Source: Lederbergia sp. NSJ-179
GTDB lineage: Bacteria > Bacillota > Bacilli > Bacillales > Bacillaceae_C
Direction of reading: 5' to 3'
Length of the DNA stretch: 64,000 nucleotides
Assembly (NCBI RefSeq): GCF_022867885.1
Contig: NZ_JALIFP010000005.1
Span: forward strand, 1-64,000
Shown here: one piece after another, positions 45,905 through 55,950 of the stretch
How the letters are laid out: every line of letters starts with the position of its first letter
How positions within the stretch are numbered: the first letter of the stretch is position 1
Program-made: the position numbers and the translations under genes
The notes under the pieces: model-generated
Databases searched by the model: none
What the model was told of the DNA's origin: nothing
The model's input: only the letters and a program-made list of their open reading frames with translations

Positions 45905-46498
45905 ATGGACAATTATTATTTCCAACAACTTTATGAACAGATCCATCATCAGCAAAAAGAAATAAACCGTCTTAAATCGTCTGTGGAATGTTTAAATACG
46001 GAACTCACTCAATTAAAAGAAAAGCCGCCCCTAATTGTGGAACGATTAGAATATAAATTTGACCAATTAAAAGTTGAGACATTAGAGGGAACATTAAATA
46101 TTGGTTTAAATCCTTCTGATCTTGATGGTATAGAAGAATTGTCTCTACCTAAGCAATCGCTTGATGCCCCTGTTCATTTGAAAGAAGGTCTTCTTGAAAG
46201 ACTGAGTCAATATATCCATCAAGAGGTTGAAACCGTTATTGAAGGCACGGAAAGACAGCTAGGTAAAAAGCTTGACGTCCAATATAGAAATCTTATTAAA
46301 GAAGACATCCAGACCCAGTTGCCTGCAAGAGTGGACCATTACATCCAACAATCTTTACAACATACAAACAGAGACCAGACAGAGGATCAACAATTAGAAG
46401 CTATTTATCAGCAAATTCTTAAAGATATCCATCAGGGAATTCATGCATTCATTTCACAAATACCACAAGAGCAAGCTGGTAAAAAAAATAAACCTTAA
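45905..46498 (+). CDS. gerPC: Spore germination protein GerPC
   Basis: Encodes 197 aa. The N-terminal coiled coil (QLYEQIHHQQKEINRLKSSV) is followed by VERLEYKFDQLKVETLEGTL and LNIGLNPSDL, as in GerPC, and a long helical Gln/Glu-rich region. It is required with the other GerP proteins for normal spore-coat permeability. Confidence 0.93.
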   Translation: MDNYYFQQLYEQIHHQQKEINRLKSSVECLNTELTQLKEKPPLIVERLEYKFDQLKVETLEGTLNIGLNPSDLDGIEELSLPKQSLDAPVHLKEGLLERLSQYIHQEVETVIEGTERQLGKKLDVQYRNLIKEDIQTQLPARVDHYIQQSLQHTNRDQTEDQQLEAIYQQILKDIHQGIHAFISQIPQEQAGKKNKP

Positions 46499-46512
46499 AA
46501 AGGAGATTTATC

Positions 46513-46707
46513 ATGAATTTAAATGTTGTGAATCGAGAGCTTTGCGTCGGGGAAATACAAATTACTGGTGTCACCACCTCTTCCTTATTTTTGGTTGGGG
46601 ATGCTGACACCATTCAATTGGCTTCCACCTTTGATACCCCACCAGAGTCATTGATTATTGGTCCTTTTGTTCCGCTTCCGTCGGAGGATGAAAATGGGGA
46701 AACGTAA
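46513..46707 (+). CDS. gerPD: Spore germination protein GerPD
   Basis: Encodes 64 aa: LNVVNRELCVGEIQITGVTT then SSLFLVGDADTIQLAST, characteristic of GerPD. AAAGGAG precedes the start. Its 3' end overlaps gerPE by 14 bases. Confidence 0.92.
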   Translation: MNLNVVNRELCVGEIQITGVTTSSLFLVGDADTIQLASTFDTPPESLIIGPFVPLPSEDENGET

Positions 46708-47086
46708 TTCTATGGTTCAAAGCATTCATGTCACCAATATTCTTTTCGGCTCGATTCTAGAGATTGGAGATACAATTAAAATCAACGGATTCAGTCAAGC
46801 ACTTGCAGTTCAACGGAGAGAAGAACTCTTTTTTGGTAAGGAAGGAAGCTTTACAACGTATTCGATTTTTTCCGAGCCTACATGGATGCCAACATTACCT
46901 GAAATCCCCACGATCACAAAATATCAAGCTTTACCTAATATTAGAGTCAAAGATATTCGAATTAAAGGACTTTCCGCTTCAGCCGTCACACAAATTGGAA
47001 ATACCAAAAATGTTTATATGGATTCAAAGGTTCATCATATAAGACAAATTCCCGAGGGAATCATGAACAAGGAGGAAGGAGAGTAA
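46694..47086 (+). CDS. gerPE: Spore germination protein GerPE
   Basis: Encodes 130 aa from ATG 46694, placed 6 bases after GGAGG within gerPD; ATG 46688 has no spacing. VQSIHVTNILFGSILEIGDT and a second related block VKDIRIKGLSASAVTQIGNT match GerPE. The overlap with gerPD suggests coupled translation. Confidence 0.92.
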   Translation: MGKRNSMVQSIHVTNILFGSILEIGDTIKINGFSQALAVQRREELFFGKEGSFTTYSIFSEPTWMPTLPEIPTITKYQALPNIRVKDIRIKGLSASAVTQIGNTKNVYMDSKVHHIRQIPEGIMNKEEGE

Positions 47087-47089
47087 AAA

Positions 47090-47308
47090 ATGCCTGCCTT
47101 AATCGGTCCTGTACAAATTTTTAATGTAGAAGGTGGAACGGTGCATTTTGGGGATACAGCCGTCATCTCCCCTAAATCGAATAATAAAGCCACAGCCGGA
47201 TCCGGCTCCAACAGTTCAGGAGCATTAGTAGCTGTTTTAAACGGAGTAAGTGCAAACGGAACGGTCGATACCAATTTAATTGATCAACCCACTGTAGGGA
47301 ATAATTAA
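47090..47308 (+). CDS. gerPF: Spore germination protein GerPF
   Basis: Encodes 72 aa: ALIGPVQIFNVEGGTVHFGD then SGSNSSGALVAVLNGV, a GerPA/GerPF-type domain. Last gene of the operon. Its stop codon is the first triplet of a type A repeat. Confidence 0.93.
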   Translation: MPALIGPVQIFNVEGGTVHFGDTAVISPKSNNKATAGSGSNSSGALVAVLNGVSANGTVDTNLIDQPTVGNN

Positions 47309-47489
47309 GAAAAGCACAAGCGCCCGTTTAGCGACGTACAAACTTTTTAGGGGCCTGACGAGATAAAGGAAACACGATGAACCCGAAGGGTGAATCGATG
47401 TTGACTTACGCAAGCAGGCACCGAAAGTTTGCTAGTCGCTGGGCGCTGGAGCTAGATCCAAACATTAGCCAATTTTTATACTTTCTTAC
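47306..47489 (+). repeat. Type A palindromic repeat, copy 4
   Basis: Starts TAAGAAAAGCACAAGCGCCC with TAA serving as the gerPF stop, and ends TTTTTATACTTTCTTA. Its middle differs from copies 1-3 except for the GGGCGCTGGAGCTAGATCC arm. Confidence 0.8.
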
Positions 47490-47494
47490 CTCAT

Positions 47495-47608
47495 AAGAAA
47501 AGCGCAAGCGCCTTTAACTAGGAAGAACGGCGCGACGACAATCGTCACGCCGATGGACGCCTCTCTAGGCTAGGCGCTTAAGCTAGATCCGACACCAGCC
47601 AAATGTTA
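47495..47608 (+). repeat. Type A palindromic repeat, copy 5
   Basis: TAAGAAAAGCGCAAGCGCC start, internal GACGACAATCGTCACGCCGA, and GGCTAGGCGCTTAAGCTAG arm. It merges into a type B copy. Confidence 0.75.
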
Positions 47609-47763
47609 TCCCGAATTAACTGGCAGTAAGACCCCCACTTTGAGAATTCGAGGGAAAACAAGTATTGCAAGTGAGGGATCAACTGCCAGTAAATCCCCGA
47701 TTCGTTCAACTAACATTCAGTGGGGGATGAAAAAAACCCCCACTGAATGAAGTTTCACTTTAT
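47609..47763 (-). repeat. Type B repeat with perfect 13-bp palindrome
   Basis: Contains GGCAGTAAGACCCCCACTTT, a second related copy, and a perfect hairpin CATTCAGTGGGGG/CCCCCACTGAATG (47714-47749). Lies just past the addA stop. No coding frame. Confidence 0.75.
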
Positions 47764-47774
47764 GATTTCTTATT

Positions 47775-50700
47775 TTATAAAGAGAGGATATGGCCCCCAT
47801 CAAAGAAATATAAATATTTGCCGTTCACAGGAACCCCCCATATATTCCGGAGGGCACGTTCATATAAAACTAACTGAGCCTGATAACGTTGGAGAAGTGT
47901 ATGTTTCGCTTGTGAAAAACCACCAGGGAACTTGCCTTCAATGGTGTCTGTTTTATAGTCAAGAAGGGAAATGCCGTTCTCATCTTCCCATACACAGTCG
48001 ATAATTCCTTGGACAAGAATATTTTCATTTTGACTATCCCAGTCAGTATAAATTTCTCGAGCTGGAATCCCCATTGTAAAAGGAACCTCTCGATAAACCT
48101 TACTTGCCGTTAATAATTTCTTCCCTAATTCATTTTCAAAGAAATGAACAATTTGATTACTTGAAATAGCTTCTATTTGTTCCAACGTAAGAATCTCTTT
48201 CCCTACTAGTTCATCTAAGAGCTGTTGAACGGACTTGTTGGTGGGTGGGTGAGACAGATGAATATGTTGCATCACTGTATGCATGACTGTTCCAACTTCC
48301 GTTGATGACAATTGACCTTTTTTCTTCATAAACTTGGGACGATCATACTGGATGTTCTGTGCTCGTTTCATCCATTGAGTCCCGCTTGCCTCATCCTTTA
48401 TCTCAAAAAGCCTTTTTAACTCTGTCACAGATTGCTTAGACATTTTACTTGTGGCTAGAGTATACGGGTATTTCCAACGAAGTCTTTTGTACACCTCCTC
48501 CTTTTTCGGTGAGGAAATAGGGATCGTTTCCCCTCTCTGTACTCTCGTTAACCAATCCTCATCCATAGGCTCCTCAGCGACTAATTCTTCCGCTAACTCC
48601 TGTTGAGAAACAACCTCTATTTTCCAAAGGGATGGATGTTGGATAGGAGTGGGATTCGGCATTCCCTCTATATCCCTTAGAAAATTCATGCCTTCCTCAT
48701 GGCGTGCAAGCGCCATTCCAATCCAGTCCAAATAGGAGGTGGCGGCAGCTCGGTCATGATCCCGGAGCAGCCAGTTTGGAGTCTGGCTGACTCTTGCCCA
48801 TTTCTTTACTTCTTTTTCAAAATTCTTCACACTGCCGACAAGATAGAGTTTTTCTTTTGCCCTCGTCATCGCTACATATAAAACCCGCATTTCCTCAGCC
48901 AATAATTCCATTTTTTTCTTCTTTCTAAAAGCGATTTGAGGTAAGGAAGGATAAGAAATTCTTTTTTCGGGGTTCACATATTTGCTTGCAAATCCAAATT
49001 CCTTATCAAATAGAAAGCTACTTTGAATATCCCTTTTATTGAATTTCCTACCGATTCCCCCTACCAAAACAACCGGAAATTCCAATCCCTTACTGGAATG
49101 GATCGTCATTATACGAACGACATCCTCTTCTTCTCCAAGTGTACGAGCCGCTCCTAAATCATTTCCACGCTCCTGCATCCTTTCGATAAACATGAGAAAA
49201 CGAAATAACCCCCGGAAAGAAGTTAACTCATATTGGCAAGCTCGGTCATATAAAGCGCGTAGGTTTGCTTGTCGCTGTTTTCCCCCCGGAAGTCCACCAA
49301 CAAATTCATAAAAGCCTGTATCACGGTATAACTGCCAGATTAACGAAGATAAAGCTCCTTCTCTCGCTGAATTTCTCCATTCATTCAACTGAGCAAATAA
49401 TTGTGTCACTCGTTCATGAGCCCCAGTAAACTCTTTACTAGGCGATGAGGCGATAAATTCTTTCACCGCATGATAATAGCTTCCTTTTCTCGAATGCAAG
49501 CGTATATGGGCGAGTTCTTCTTCATTTAATCCAATAATAGGAGAACGGAGAACAGCCGCAAGCGGAATGTCCTGATCAGGATTATCAATCATTTTCAACA
49601 ATGACAGCATAATCGAAACCTCTGTTGCTTCAAAATATCCTGTTGACAAATCCGCATAGACAGGAATACCAGCGTTTTTACATTCTTCCATAAGATCTGG
49701 CGCCCAGCCAAGGGAACGAACAAGAATCACAATATCTTTATACTGGATCGGTTTTTCTGTTTTCGATTTCACGTGATAAACCGGTTTTCGCTCATCCACC
49801 ATTTGGCGTATTTTCTGTGCCAGCAAGCGCGCTTCCAGTCGGGATTGTTCCAGCTCGTTTGAATCAAATCCCTCCACCTCTTCTGAGAGATCTTCTCCTT
49901 CATCTGAACGATCTACAAGGGCAATCTCCACTGGATAAGGGTTAGAAGCGAGCTCAGGGTATGCTGCTCCTGTGACTAATTCTGCCGCTTGATTATATTC
50001 AATCTCTCCAACCGTTGAGCCCATAATTTGTTTGAAAATAAAATTAACCCCATCTAAAACTTCTTTACGGCTGCGGAAATTACGTGATAGATCAATACGT
50101 AAACCAGAATCTTCTCCAGTTGGAGTGAAATGTAAATACTTATCAAGGAAAAGATTAGGTTCTGCTAAGCGAAAACGGTAAATCGATTGCTTCACATCCC
50201 CAACCATAAACAGATTTCCACCATACTCTCCCTCATTGGATACGAGACGAAGAATCGTTTCCTGAACCAAATTCACATCTTGATATTCGTCCACCATGAC
50301 CTCTTTATATTGATTTCGATAAGAAAGAGCAATTTCGGAAGGTGTAATGGATAACTCATTTTTCTCTAATAAAATTTCCAAACAAAGATGTTCTAAATCA
50401 GCAAAATCCACAAGTCCTTTTTCTGTCTTTTTTAAGGAATAGGCGTGAGCAAATGCTTTCACTAATGCCACTAAGCTTTTCAGAACATCCTTCATTTCCC
50501 GCATATCTTTTAAAAAAGCGTCCGGTCTTCTGGAAAAAAGTTCTTTTTTTAATTTTTCCAGCATGCTTTTGGCTTTTTTTCGATACTGATCCGCTTCCTC
50601 GATTAATGGCGGGTCATATTCATCTCCTTTACATGGTTTCGCTCTTGAAAACTTCCATTGATTCATCACTTGATACAAGTCTTCCCAACCATGGAGGTAT

Positions 50701-51521
50701 GCTTCTTCCATCTCTTTGACAATCAACAGATCAGCAAGATAGTTATCGACTCTTGCGGAAGGGCCTCCAGGAAGATGGGCTATTTCCAATGCTGAGTGGA
50801 GCATCTCTTTAGCAGCCGATAACTGAAGCTGGATATCGAACTTTAAGGCACCAATAAAAGGTAATTCATCTATAGACCGATCATCTGGTAAATCATACAT
50901 TTCAACCATTTGATCTAGCCATTGATCAGGATTCGGATGAGACCGTGAAAAATCATATAATTTAAAGACTAACTCTTGCAAAGCATGATCACTGCGGTCA
51001 TTTGTAAATGTATCGACAAGCTGGTAAAAACGTTCGTTGCCTTCCAACCCATACTCATACTCAAACAGATCATCCAGCACTTCATCGCGAAGAAGATCGG
51101 CTTCCGGTTGGTCCGCAATTCTAAACCCGGGATCAATGTCCACTAAATAGTAATGATTTCTGACCACATTAAGGCAAAATGAATGCAAGGTTGAAATTGA
51201 AGCACTATTCAATAACCCCAATTGTCTGCGCAAATGGGTGGATGTTGGATCTTGATCAATCGCTTTCTCCAAAGCTTCACCGATCCGATGCCTCATTTCA
51301 GCCGCCGCAGCATTCGTAAAGGTCACAACGAGAAGCTGATCTACATGGATAGGATCTTCCTCTGCTATTATTTTTCTAATAATCCGTTCTACAAGAACAG
51401 CCGTTTTCCCTGATCCCGCTGCTGCCGCAACCAAAATATCCTGACCTTTTGCCATAATCGCCTTCCACTGATCATCTGTCCAAGTGACAGATTTAGGCTT
51501 AATTGGAATGCTTGTTTTCAT
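47775..51521 (-). CDS. addA: ATP-dependent helicase/nuclease subunit A (AddA)
   Basis: Encodes 1248 aa. A UvrD/Rep-type superfamily I helicase with Walker A AAAAGSGKTAVLVERI near residue 35 and VDEYQDVNLVQ. It ends in a RecB-type nuclease with catalytic GISLLDYKTDTIEGK near residue 1185. With AddB it processes double-strand breaks to Chi-type sites and loads RecA; it is also required in transformation. Starts inside the end of addB with a 23-base overlap. Confidence 0.96.
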   Translation of the reverse strand: MKTSIPIKPKSVTWTDDQWKAIMAKGQDILVAAAAGSGKTAVLVERIIRKIIAEEDPIHVDQLLVVTFTNAAAAEMRHRIGEALEKAIDQDPTSTHLRRQLGLLNSASISTLHSFCLNVVRNHYYLVDIDPGFRIADQPEADLLRDEVLDDLFEYEYGLEGNERFYQLVDTFTNDRSDHALQELVFKLYDFSRSHPNPDQWLDQMVEMYDLPDDRSIDELPFIGALKFDIQLQLSAAKEMLHSALEIAHLPGGPSARVDNYLADLLIVKEMEEAYLHGWEDLYQVMNQWKFSRAKPCKGDEYDPPLIEEADQYRKKAKSMLEKLKKELFSRRPDAFLKDMREMKDVLKSLVALVKAFAHAYSLKKTEKGLVDFADLEHLCLEILLEKNELSITPSEIALSYRNQYKEVMVDEYQDVNLVQETILRLVSNEGEYGGNLFMVGDVKQSIYRFRLAEPNLFLDKYLHFTPTGEDSGLRIDLSRNFRSRKEVLDGVNFIFKQIMGSTVGEIEYNQAAELVTGAAYPELASNPYPVEIALVDRSDEGEDLSEEVEGFDSNELEQSRLEARLLAQKIRQMVDERKPVYHVKSKTEKPIQYKDIVILVRSLGWAPDLMEECKNAGIPVYADLSTGYFEATEVSIMLSLLKMIDNPDQDIPLAAVLRSPIIGLNEEELAHIRLHSRKGSYYHAVKEFIASSPSKEFTGAHERVTQLFAQLNEWRNSAREGALSSLIWQLYRDTGFYEFVGGLPGGKQRQANLRALYDRACQYELTSFRGLFRFLMFIERMQERGNDLGAARTLGEEEDVVRIMTIHSSKGLEFPVVLVGGIGRKFNKRDIQSSFLFDKEFGFASKYVNPEKRISYPSLPQIAFRKKKKMELLAEEMRVLYVAMTRAKEKLYLVGSVKNFEKEVKKWARVSQTPNWLLRDHDRAAATSYLDWIGMALARHEEGMNFLRDIEGMPNPTPIQHPSLWKIEVVSQQELAEELVAEEPMDEDWLTRVQRGETIPISSPKKEEVYKRLRWKYPYTLATSKMSKQSVTELKRLFEIKDEASGTQWMKRAQNIQYDRPKFMKKKGQLSSTEVGTVMHTVMQHIHLSHPPTNKSVQQLLDELVGKEILTLEQIEAISSNQIVHFFENELGKKLLTASKVYREVPFTMGIPAREIYTDWDSQNENILVQGIIDCVWEDENGISLLDYKTDTIEGKFPGGFSQAKHTLLQRYQAQLVLYERALRNIWGVPVNGKYLYFFDGGHILSL

Positions 51522-54500
51522 AAGCCGCCTCCTTTATAAACGCCAAGGCATCGTCTACTGATCGTTTCGGGATATGCCGATAATCATTATCCCCTTGTGA
51601 TGGATCAAATTGACAGACAGCTTTAAAGGCACAAAACTGACAAGGTGTCCTATCATTGAACTGATAAGGGGAAATATCCACTTGACCATCCATAATCCGA
51701 TCCCCCGATTTTTTATAAAGCTGTCTTACATAATGCTGCAAGGCACTGAAGTCTTCACGGCTGGCTGCACTCGATCTAGATGTGAGGTTTCCATCCTTTT
51801 TAATCCCTGCTGGTACAACCTCTGATGTCCCTGAAGTCAAGGTGGTATCCATTAGTTGGATGACATTTGCATCACCAAGGAGAAGCCCCTTCATTTTAAA
51901 TTTCTTTAAAATTTCCTTTTCTATTTCATCCAAAGTTAAGCTCTGTTCGCTTTCCACCATTGGATTATGAACATGGAAATAAAGAACTCCCGCTGGAGTC
52001 GCATCTGTCCCAATTAATAGAGGTGCATGCGTCATCACAATATCTAAATAGGTGAGCATTTGCAGGGATAAGCCGTAAAGAACTTCATTTAAATCCAGTG
52101 CCCTTGAACTAGATTTATAATCTATTACCCTTAAGTAAACGCCATTTTCATCCTCTGCCTTGTCCACCCGGTCGATTCGTCCTTGGAGCTGCATCTTCGT
52201 TCCATTTTTCAGCGTAAAGGATAGTGGAGGCAAGTCTTTAAAGGGGCCAAAACCCAATTCCACCCCAACTGGATTAAATCCGCTGGACTTAGCATGTTGG
52301 CCAAGAATAAAGGTCGCTCTAGCAATAATTTGCTCCAATTTTCTCTTGATATAAAAATAACGATTTGTACTCAAGAGGATTTGATTGAATAGTTTAGGGG
52401 CTAATTGATTGACCGCTTCCTTTGCAAGTTTGGCACATTCAGAATTGGTTAGACTGCCCCACTCCAAGTGTTGATGTTTTATTTCTGTCGCAATCCATTT
52501 TAAGGCCGCATGGAATAAATCTCCTATATGGGGGGCCTCTAATCTGAAAATATCCCGTTCATGTAAGCGAAGACCATGGGTACTAAAATGAGAAAAGGGA
52601 CAGGCATGGAATAATTCCATTCTTGAAACACTCGCTAATATTTCCTCTCCATATAATTCCCGGCTTGTTTGATCCGATAGTTTTTTCGCTTTATTCCTAG
52701 AAAATAGACTGGATAAAATGCGCTTTGCTTTTATTTTGAGCTGCGGATGTTCCATATAAAAATTAAAAACATCCCACCAATAATCGGCAACAGGATACTG
52801 TCTTTTTTTCATTTGTAACTGCCTGGATAAATAGGCAATCGCTGTTGTCGGATGCGAGATATAAGAAAATTGTTCCTCAAGCTCTAACTCTGTCGGTTCA
52901 TTCACTTCATAACTTGTTGTCATCTTGGGAAATAAAGCTTGAATTCTCTTCAGATAAGGAGAAGGAAGTAAGGCTTTCCCTTCTTCATTGGCAAGCGGAT
53001 AGGATAAATAAAGTCGATTACGAGCAATCACAAGCGCTCGATAGGCGACAAAATCCTCATCCAAGACGAGCTGTTTTCCATTTGGTGCCAGTTTTAGTCC
53101 TGATTCTTCCAACTTTACCCGGTCTTCATCGGAAAATACACCCTCATTTTCAAAATTAGTTGGTAGGACACCGTCATTAAAACCGGCAACAAATGCAACT
53201 TTAATACTGGAAAGCCTCGATTGTTCCATATTTGCAATTGAAACCTGATCCAGAGCAGGAGGAATCAAAGAAAACTTGGCCGCTTCTAAGCCGGCTTCCA
53301 ATATAGAGATAAACTTTGGTACGGAAAAGGATTCTTCCCCTAAGATTTCAACAAATTCATCTAATAGACCCATCACCGTATCCCAAGCTTGATCATGTTC
53401 CTTCGCTGCATTCAATTCCCCCTTTTTTTCAGCCTCTATGCTCCGTATTTCTAATTTTTTTGGAATGTCAAGTTCCTCCAAAAATAGATAAACAGCTTCA
53501 CATAATTCTCGTCCGTTTTGAGCTGTTTTTAAACGTCGGGATAGCCTTTGTAATGGCTGGACAACGAGAAGACGAGAACGATTTAATTCTGCCTCTATTT
53601 CTTTTTCACTCTCTGTTTGCGGTACATTTTCTAGTTCCAACCCGGCATAGCGTTTATACGTCCATTTTTGCGGACTTGTCCATTGCTCCCCTTTAATTCC
53701 ATTGGCCAAGCAATAGTTTTCAAGGCGATCCATTTGTTCTCTCAATGTCGGAAGATTAGGTTCCTGTGGAAATAAAAGATCCGTTTTAACAGCCCGGAAA
53801 ACAGGCTCATAACGCCAATGGCTACTGATTACCTCTAAAGAACTGCGAATCAACTCAATCAAAGGATGGTTTAACATTGTTCTTTTTTGATCAAGGAAAA
53901 AAGGAATCTCATAATCATAAAAAACAGTTTCAATCATTTCTTGGTAGTCATGTTCATTTCTTAAAAGAATCGCAATATCCTTGTAACGAAATCCTTCTTC
54001 CATAACAAGGCGACGAATCTCTCTTGCGATCCCCTCCATTTCAGCCCGCCTGTTGGTGGCAATCTTTAATTCTATTGCTGGACATTCGTTAAATGGTTGA
54101 TGTGGACGTTTCTCAAATTGGAGTTGGAGATGTTGTAAACTGTCTTCTTCAAATCTTTTTGAATGGTATAAAAAGACGTCTTCTTCCATTTGCACACCAT
54201 TTTCACGTGCCATTTCGAACAAAAGCGAATAGGTTTCTCCTGTCGTTCGAAATAAATATAAGTCATCTGGCATTGTTCCATATTTAAAAGGACGATCCAG
54301 CATAAGAGCGATCGAAACTCTTTTGCAATGACTCATTAGCTTTTCGATTACCCGATATTCTTGTGGAGTGAAATTATGAAATCCATCTATGTAAATTTCA
54401 GCATTTCTTAAATAACTTGAATGTTCAATAGATTCCGCCAGTAAATTCAAATAATCATCCGTACCGACGTACTTTCCTTCTAATCCTTGTACAAATTTTT

Positions 54501-55011
54501 TGTACAGAAGTTCTAAATCATGTAGTTTATCCGCAAGTACTCGAGTGGAGGTACCGAATGCGAATTCCGCTTTTTTCTCAGCCAATTTCTCGGGTTCTAT
54601 ACAATAATGTTTAAATTCGGTCATCATTGTCTCAAGATGTTGAATAAATCCTGCTTTGTCTGATGCCTTTTTAAACAGTTTAAGCTCATCCTTATGCTCC
54701 TCAATAATTTTTCGAATGAGCATATTGATGCCTGTGCTAGAGATACGATTCCGCCCTGCTCCACCCGTTTCCTGTAGAACCCGCCAAGCCAGTCTCGTGA
54801 GACTATACACTTGAGTACGAATCATTCCGGAAAGACCCGGCGTATGGATAAGCTGATTTTCTGATAAAAAGGTCATCTGTTCAGGAACAATATATAAGAT
54901 CGGATGGCCCACCGGCTCGTTCATCAGCTTCTCTTTCATTTCATTTAAAAATAAGGTCGTTTTCCCTGATCCAGACCGTCCAATCACAAAGCGAAAAGAC
55001 ATCAATCCCAA
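51499..55011 (-). CDS. addB: ATP-dependent helicase/nuclease subunit B (AddB)
   Basis: Encodes 1170 aa. N-terminal Walker A FVIGRSGSGKT, an inactive helicase-like body, and a C-terminal nuclease (VIDYKSSSRALD) with the iron-sulphur cysteines CPFSHF and CQFCAFKAVC. Partner of AddA in the AddAB complex. Preceded by a leader module shared with spoVIF and an AAGGAG site. Confidence 0.95.
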   Translation of the reverse strand: MGLMSFRFVIGRSGSGKTTLFLNEMKEKLMNEPVGHPILYIVPEQMTFLSENQLIHTPGLSGMIRTQVYSLTRLAWRVLQETGGAGRNRISSTGINMLIRKIIEEHKDELKLFKKASDKAGFIQHLETMMTEFKHYCIEPEKLAEKKAEFAFGTSTRVLADKLHDLELLYKKFVQGLEGKYVGTDDYLNLLAESIEHSSYLRNAEIYIDGFHNFTPQEYRVIEKLMSHCKRVSIALMLDRPFKYGTMPDDLYLFRTTGETYSLLFEMARENGVQMEEDVFLYHSKRFEEDSLQHLQLQFEKRPHQPFNECPAIELKIATNRRAEMEGIAREIRRLVMEEGFRYKDIAILLRNEHDYQEMIETVFYDYEIPFFLDQKRTMLNHPLIELIRSSLEVISSHWRYEPVFRAVKTDLLFPQEPNLPTLREQMDRLENYCLANGIKGEQWTSPQKWTYKRYAGLELENVPQTESEKEIEAELNRSRLLVVQPLQRLSRRLKTAQNGRELCEAVYLFLEELDIPKKLEIRSIEAEKKGELNAAKEHDQAWDTVMGLLDEFVEILGEESFSVPKFISILEAGLEAAKFSLIPPALDQVSIANMEQSRLSSIKVAFVAGFNDGVLPTNFENEGVFSDEDRVKLEESGLKLAPNGKQLVLDEDFVAYRALVIARNRLYLSYPLANEEGKALLPSPYLKRIQALFPKMTTSYEVNEPTELELEEQFSYISHPTTAIAYLSRQLQMKKRQYPVADYWWDVFNFYMEHPQLKIKAKRILSSLFSRNKAKKLSDQTSRELYGEEILASVSRMELFHACPFSHFSTHGLRLHERDIFRLEAPHIGDLFHAALKWIATEIKHQHLEWGSLTNSECAKLAKEAVNQLAPKLFNQILLSTNRYFYIKRKLEQIIARATFILGQHAKSSGFNPVGVELGFGPFKDLPPLSFTLKNGTKMQLQGRIDRVDKAEDENGVYLRVIDYKSSSRALDLNEVLYGLSLQMLTYLDIVMTHAPLLIGTDATPAGVLYFHVHNPMVESEQSLTLDEIEKEILKKFKMKGLLLGDANVIQLMDTTLTSGTSEVVPAGIKKDGNLTSRSSAASREDFSALQHYVRQLYKKSGDRIMDGQVDISPYQFNDRTPCQFCAFKAVCQFDPSQGDNDYRHIPKRSVDDALAFIKEAAYENKHSN

Positions 55012-55044
55012 CTCCTTTCCTACTGGAGTGCTTTTAAAACTTTA

Positions 55045-55113
55045 GACCTGCAGGACGCAGGTCATAAAGGCGTGGCGATTGTTGTCGCAAACTACCTTTG
55101 ATCCTTATTATAT
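55045..55113 (-). repeat. Leader module shared with spoVIF
   Basis: Hairpin GACCTGC/GCAGGTC (55045-55063) plus a segment (55068-55113) matching 7282-7329. On the minus strand it reads TATAATAAGGATCAAAGG, then GCGACAACAATCGCCACGCC, then the hairpin and the addB ribosome site. TATAAT is a perfect -10, but no good -35 was found at 17 bases. Confidence 0.6.
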
Positions 55114-55185
55114 CATGTCGGAGAGATAAAGAACATATATTCCTACTAAAAAAGCTAGTCATTCTATCAACGTATTCTCTATTTT

Positions 55186-55794
55186 TTAGCCTCGTTCCTG
55201 TACTTTTTCTTTGATCTTATTCTCAATTTTCTTCCCAATAAACCAAAAGATCACAATAATCGCAAGCACAATGCCTGTCCGAACAGGCTGTTTAATTAAG
55301 GAAACAATATCATGACCAATAAAACTTAAAGTGAAAATCATAACCGCTTTTCCAGCAATAATCGCTAACATATACTGATAAATACTGATTTTCGATATCC
55401 CTGCAACAATATTAACAACAGCAGAGGGAGTAAAGGGGAAACACAATAATAGAAACAATGGGCCAAATCCTCTTTGTTCTAACCATGACGTCAAGCTTTG
55501 GACTTTTTTTCTTCTTAATAAAAAGCGAAATAAACGCGTATCTCCATATCTTCTTACTAGTAGAAAAACAAGGAGTGCCCCAGCAGATGCCCCTATCCAT
55601 GAGAAGAGGAAACCCCATCCTAATCCAAAAGCGTTCGCATTTGCTAAAACAAAAAGAAATAAGGGTAGAAATGGCAGGAACGCCTCCAGTAAAGGCAATA
55701 AAATGCCTGGCAACGGCCCGAATGAGCGATATTGATCGATTAAATCAATGATATTTTCCAATGTAAACCAGTCTTTAAACGAATGAAAGTCCAT
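55186..55794 (-). CDS. yhjE: TVP38/TMEM64 (SNARE-associated) membrane protein (YhjE-like)
   Basis: Encodes 202 aa with about five or six membrane helices. The DedA-like motif GPLFLLLCFPFTPSAVVNIVAGIS and FALIVRRYGDTRLF-type loop (LLVRRYGDTRLFRFLLR) are present. Such proteins are implicated in lipid scrambling or transport. It lies next to addB as yhjE does in some bacilli. GAGGAAC precedes the start. Confidence 0.85.
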   Translation of the reverse strand: MDFHSFKDWFTLENIIDLIDQYRSFGPLPGILLPLLEAFLPFLPLFLFVLANANAFGLGWGFLFSWIGASAGALLVFLLVRRYGDTRLFRFLLRRKKVQSLTSWLEQRGFGPLFLLLCFPFTPSAVVNIVAGISKISIYQYMLAIIAGKAVMIFTLSFIGHDIVSLIKQPVRTGIVLAIIVIFWFIGKKIENKIKEKVQERG

Positions 55795-55908
55795 AGTTGT
55801 TCCTCAATCCATTGTGACGAAATTTTTTAAAATTATATCATAAAATAAGCTTCTTTTTCCTATTTTTATCTACCTTTCACAAAATCGGCTAAACTCGACT
55901 CTTTTCCT

Positions 55909-55944
55909 AAAAAAAGCAGCCGAAGATTCTCGGTTGCTTTTTTT
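55909..55944. terminator. Bidirectional terminator between yuxL-like and yhjE-like genes
   Basis: AAAAAAAGCAGCCGA pairs with TCGGTTGCTTTTTTT around AGATTC. Long A and T runs on both sides. Confidence 0.88.
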
Positions 55945-55950
55945 AAAAAA

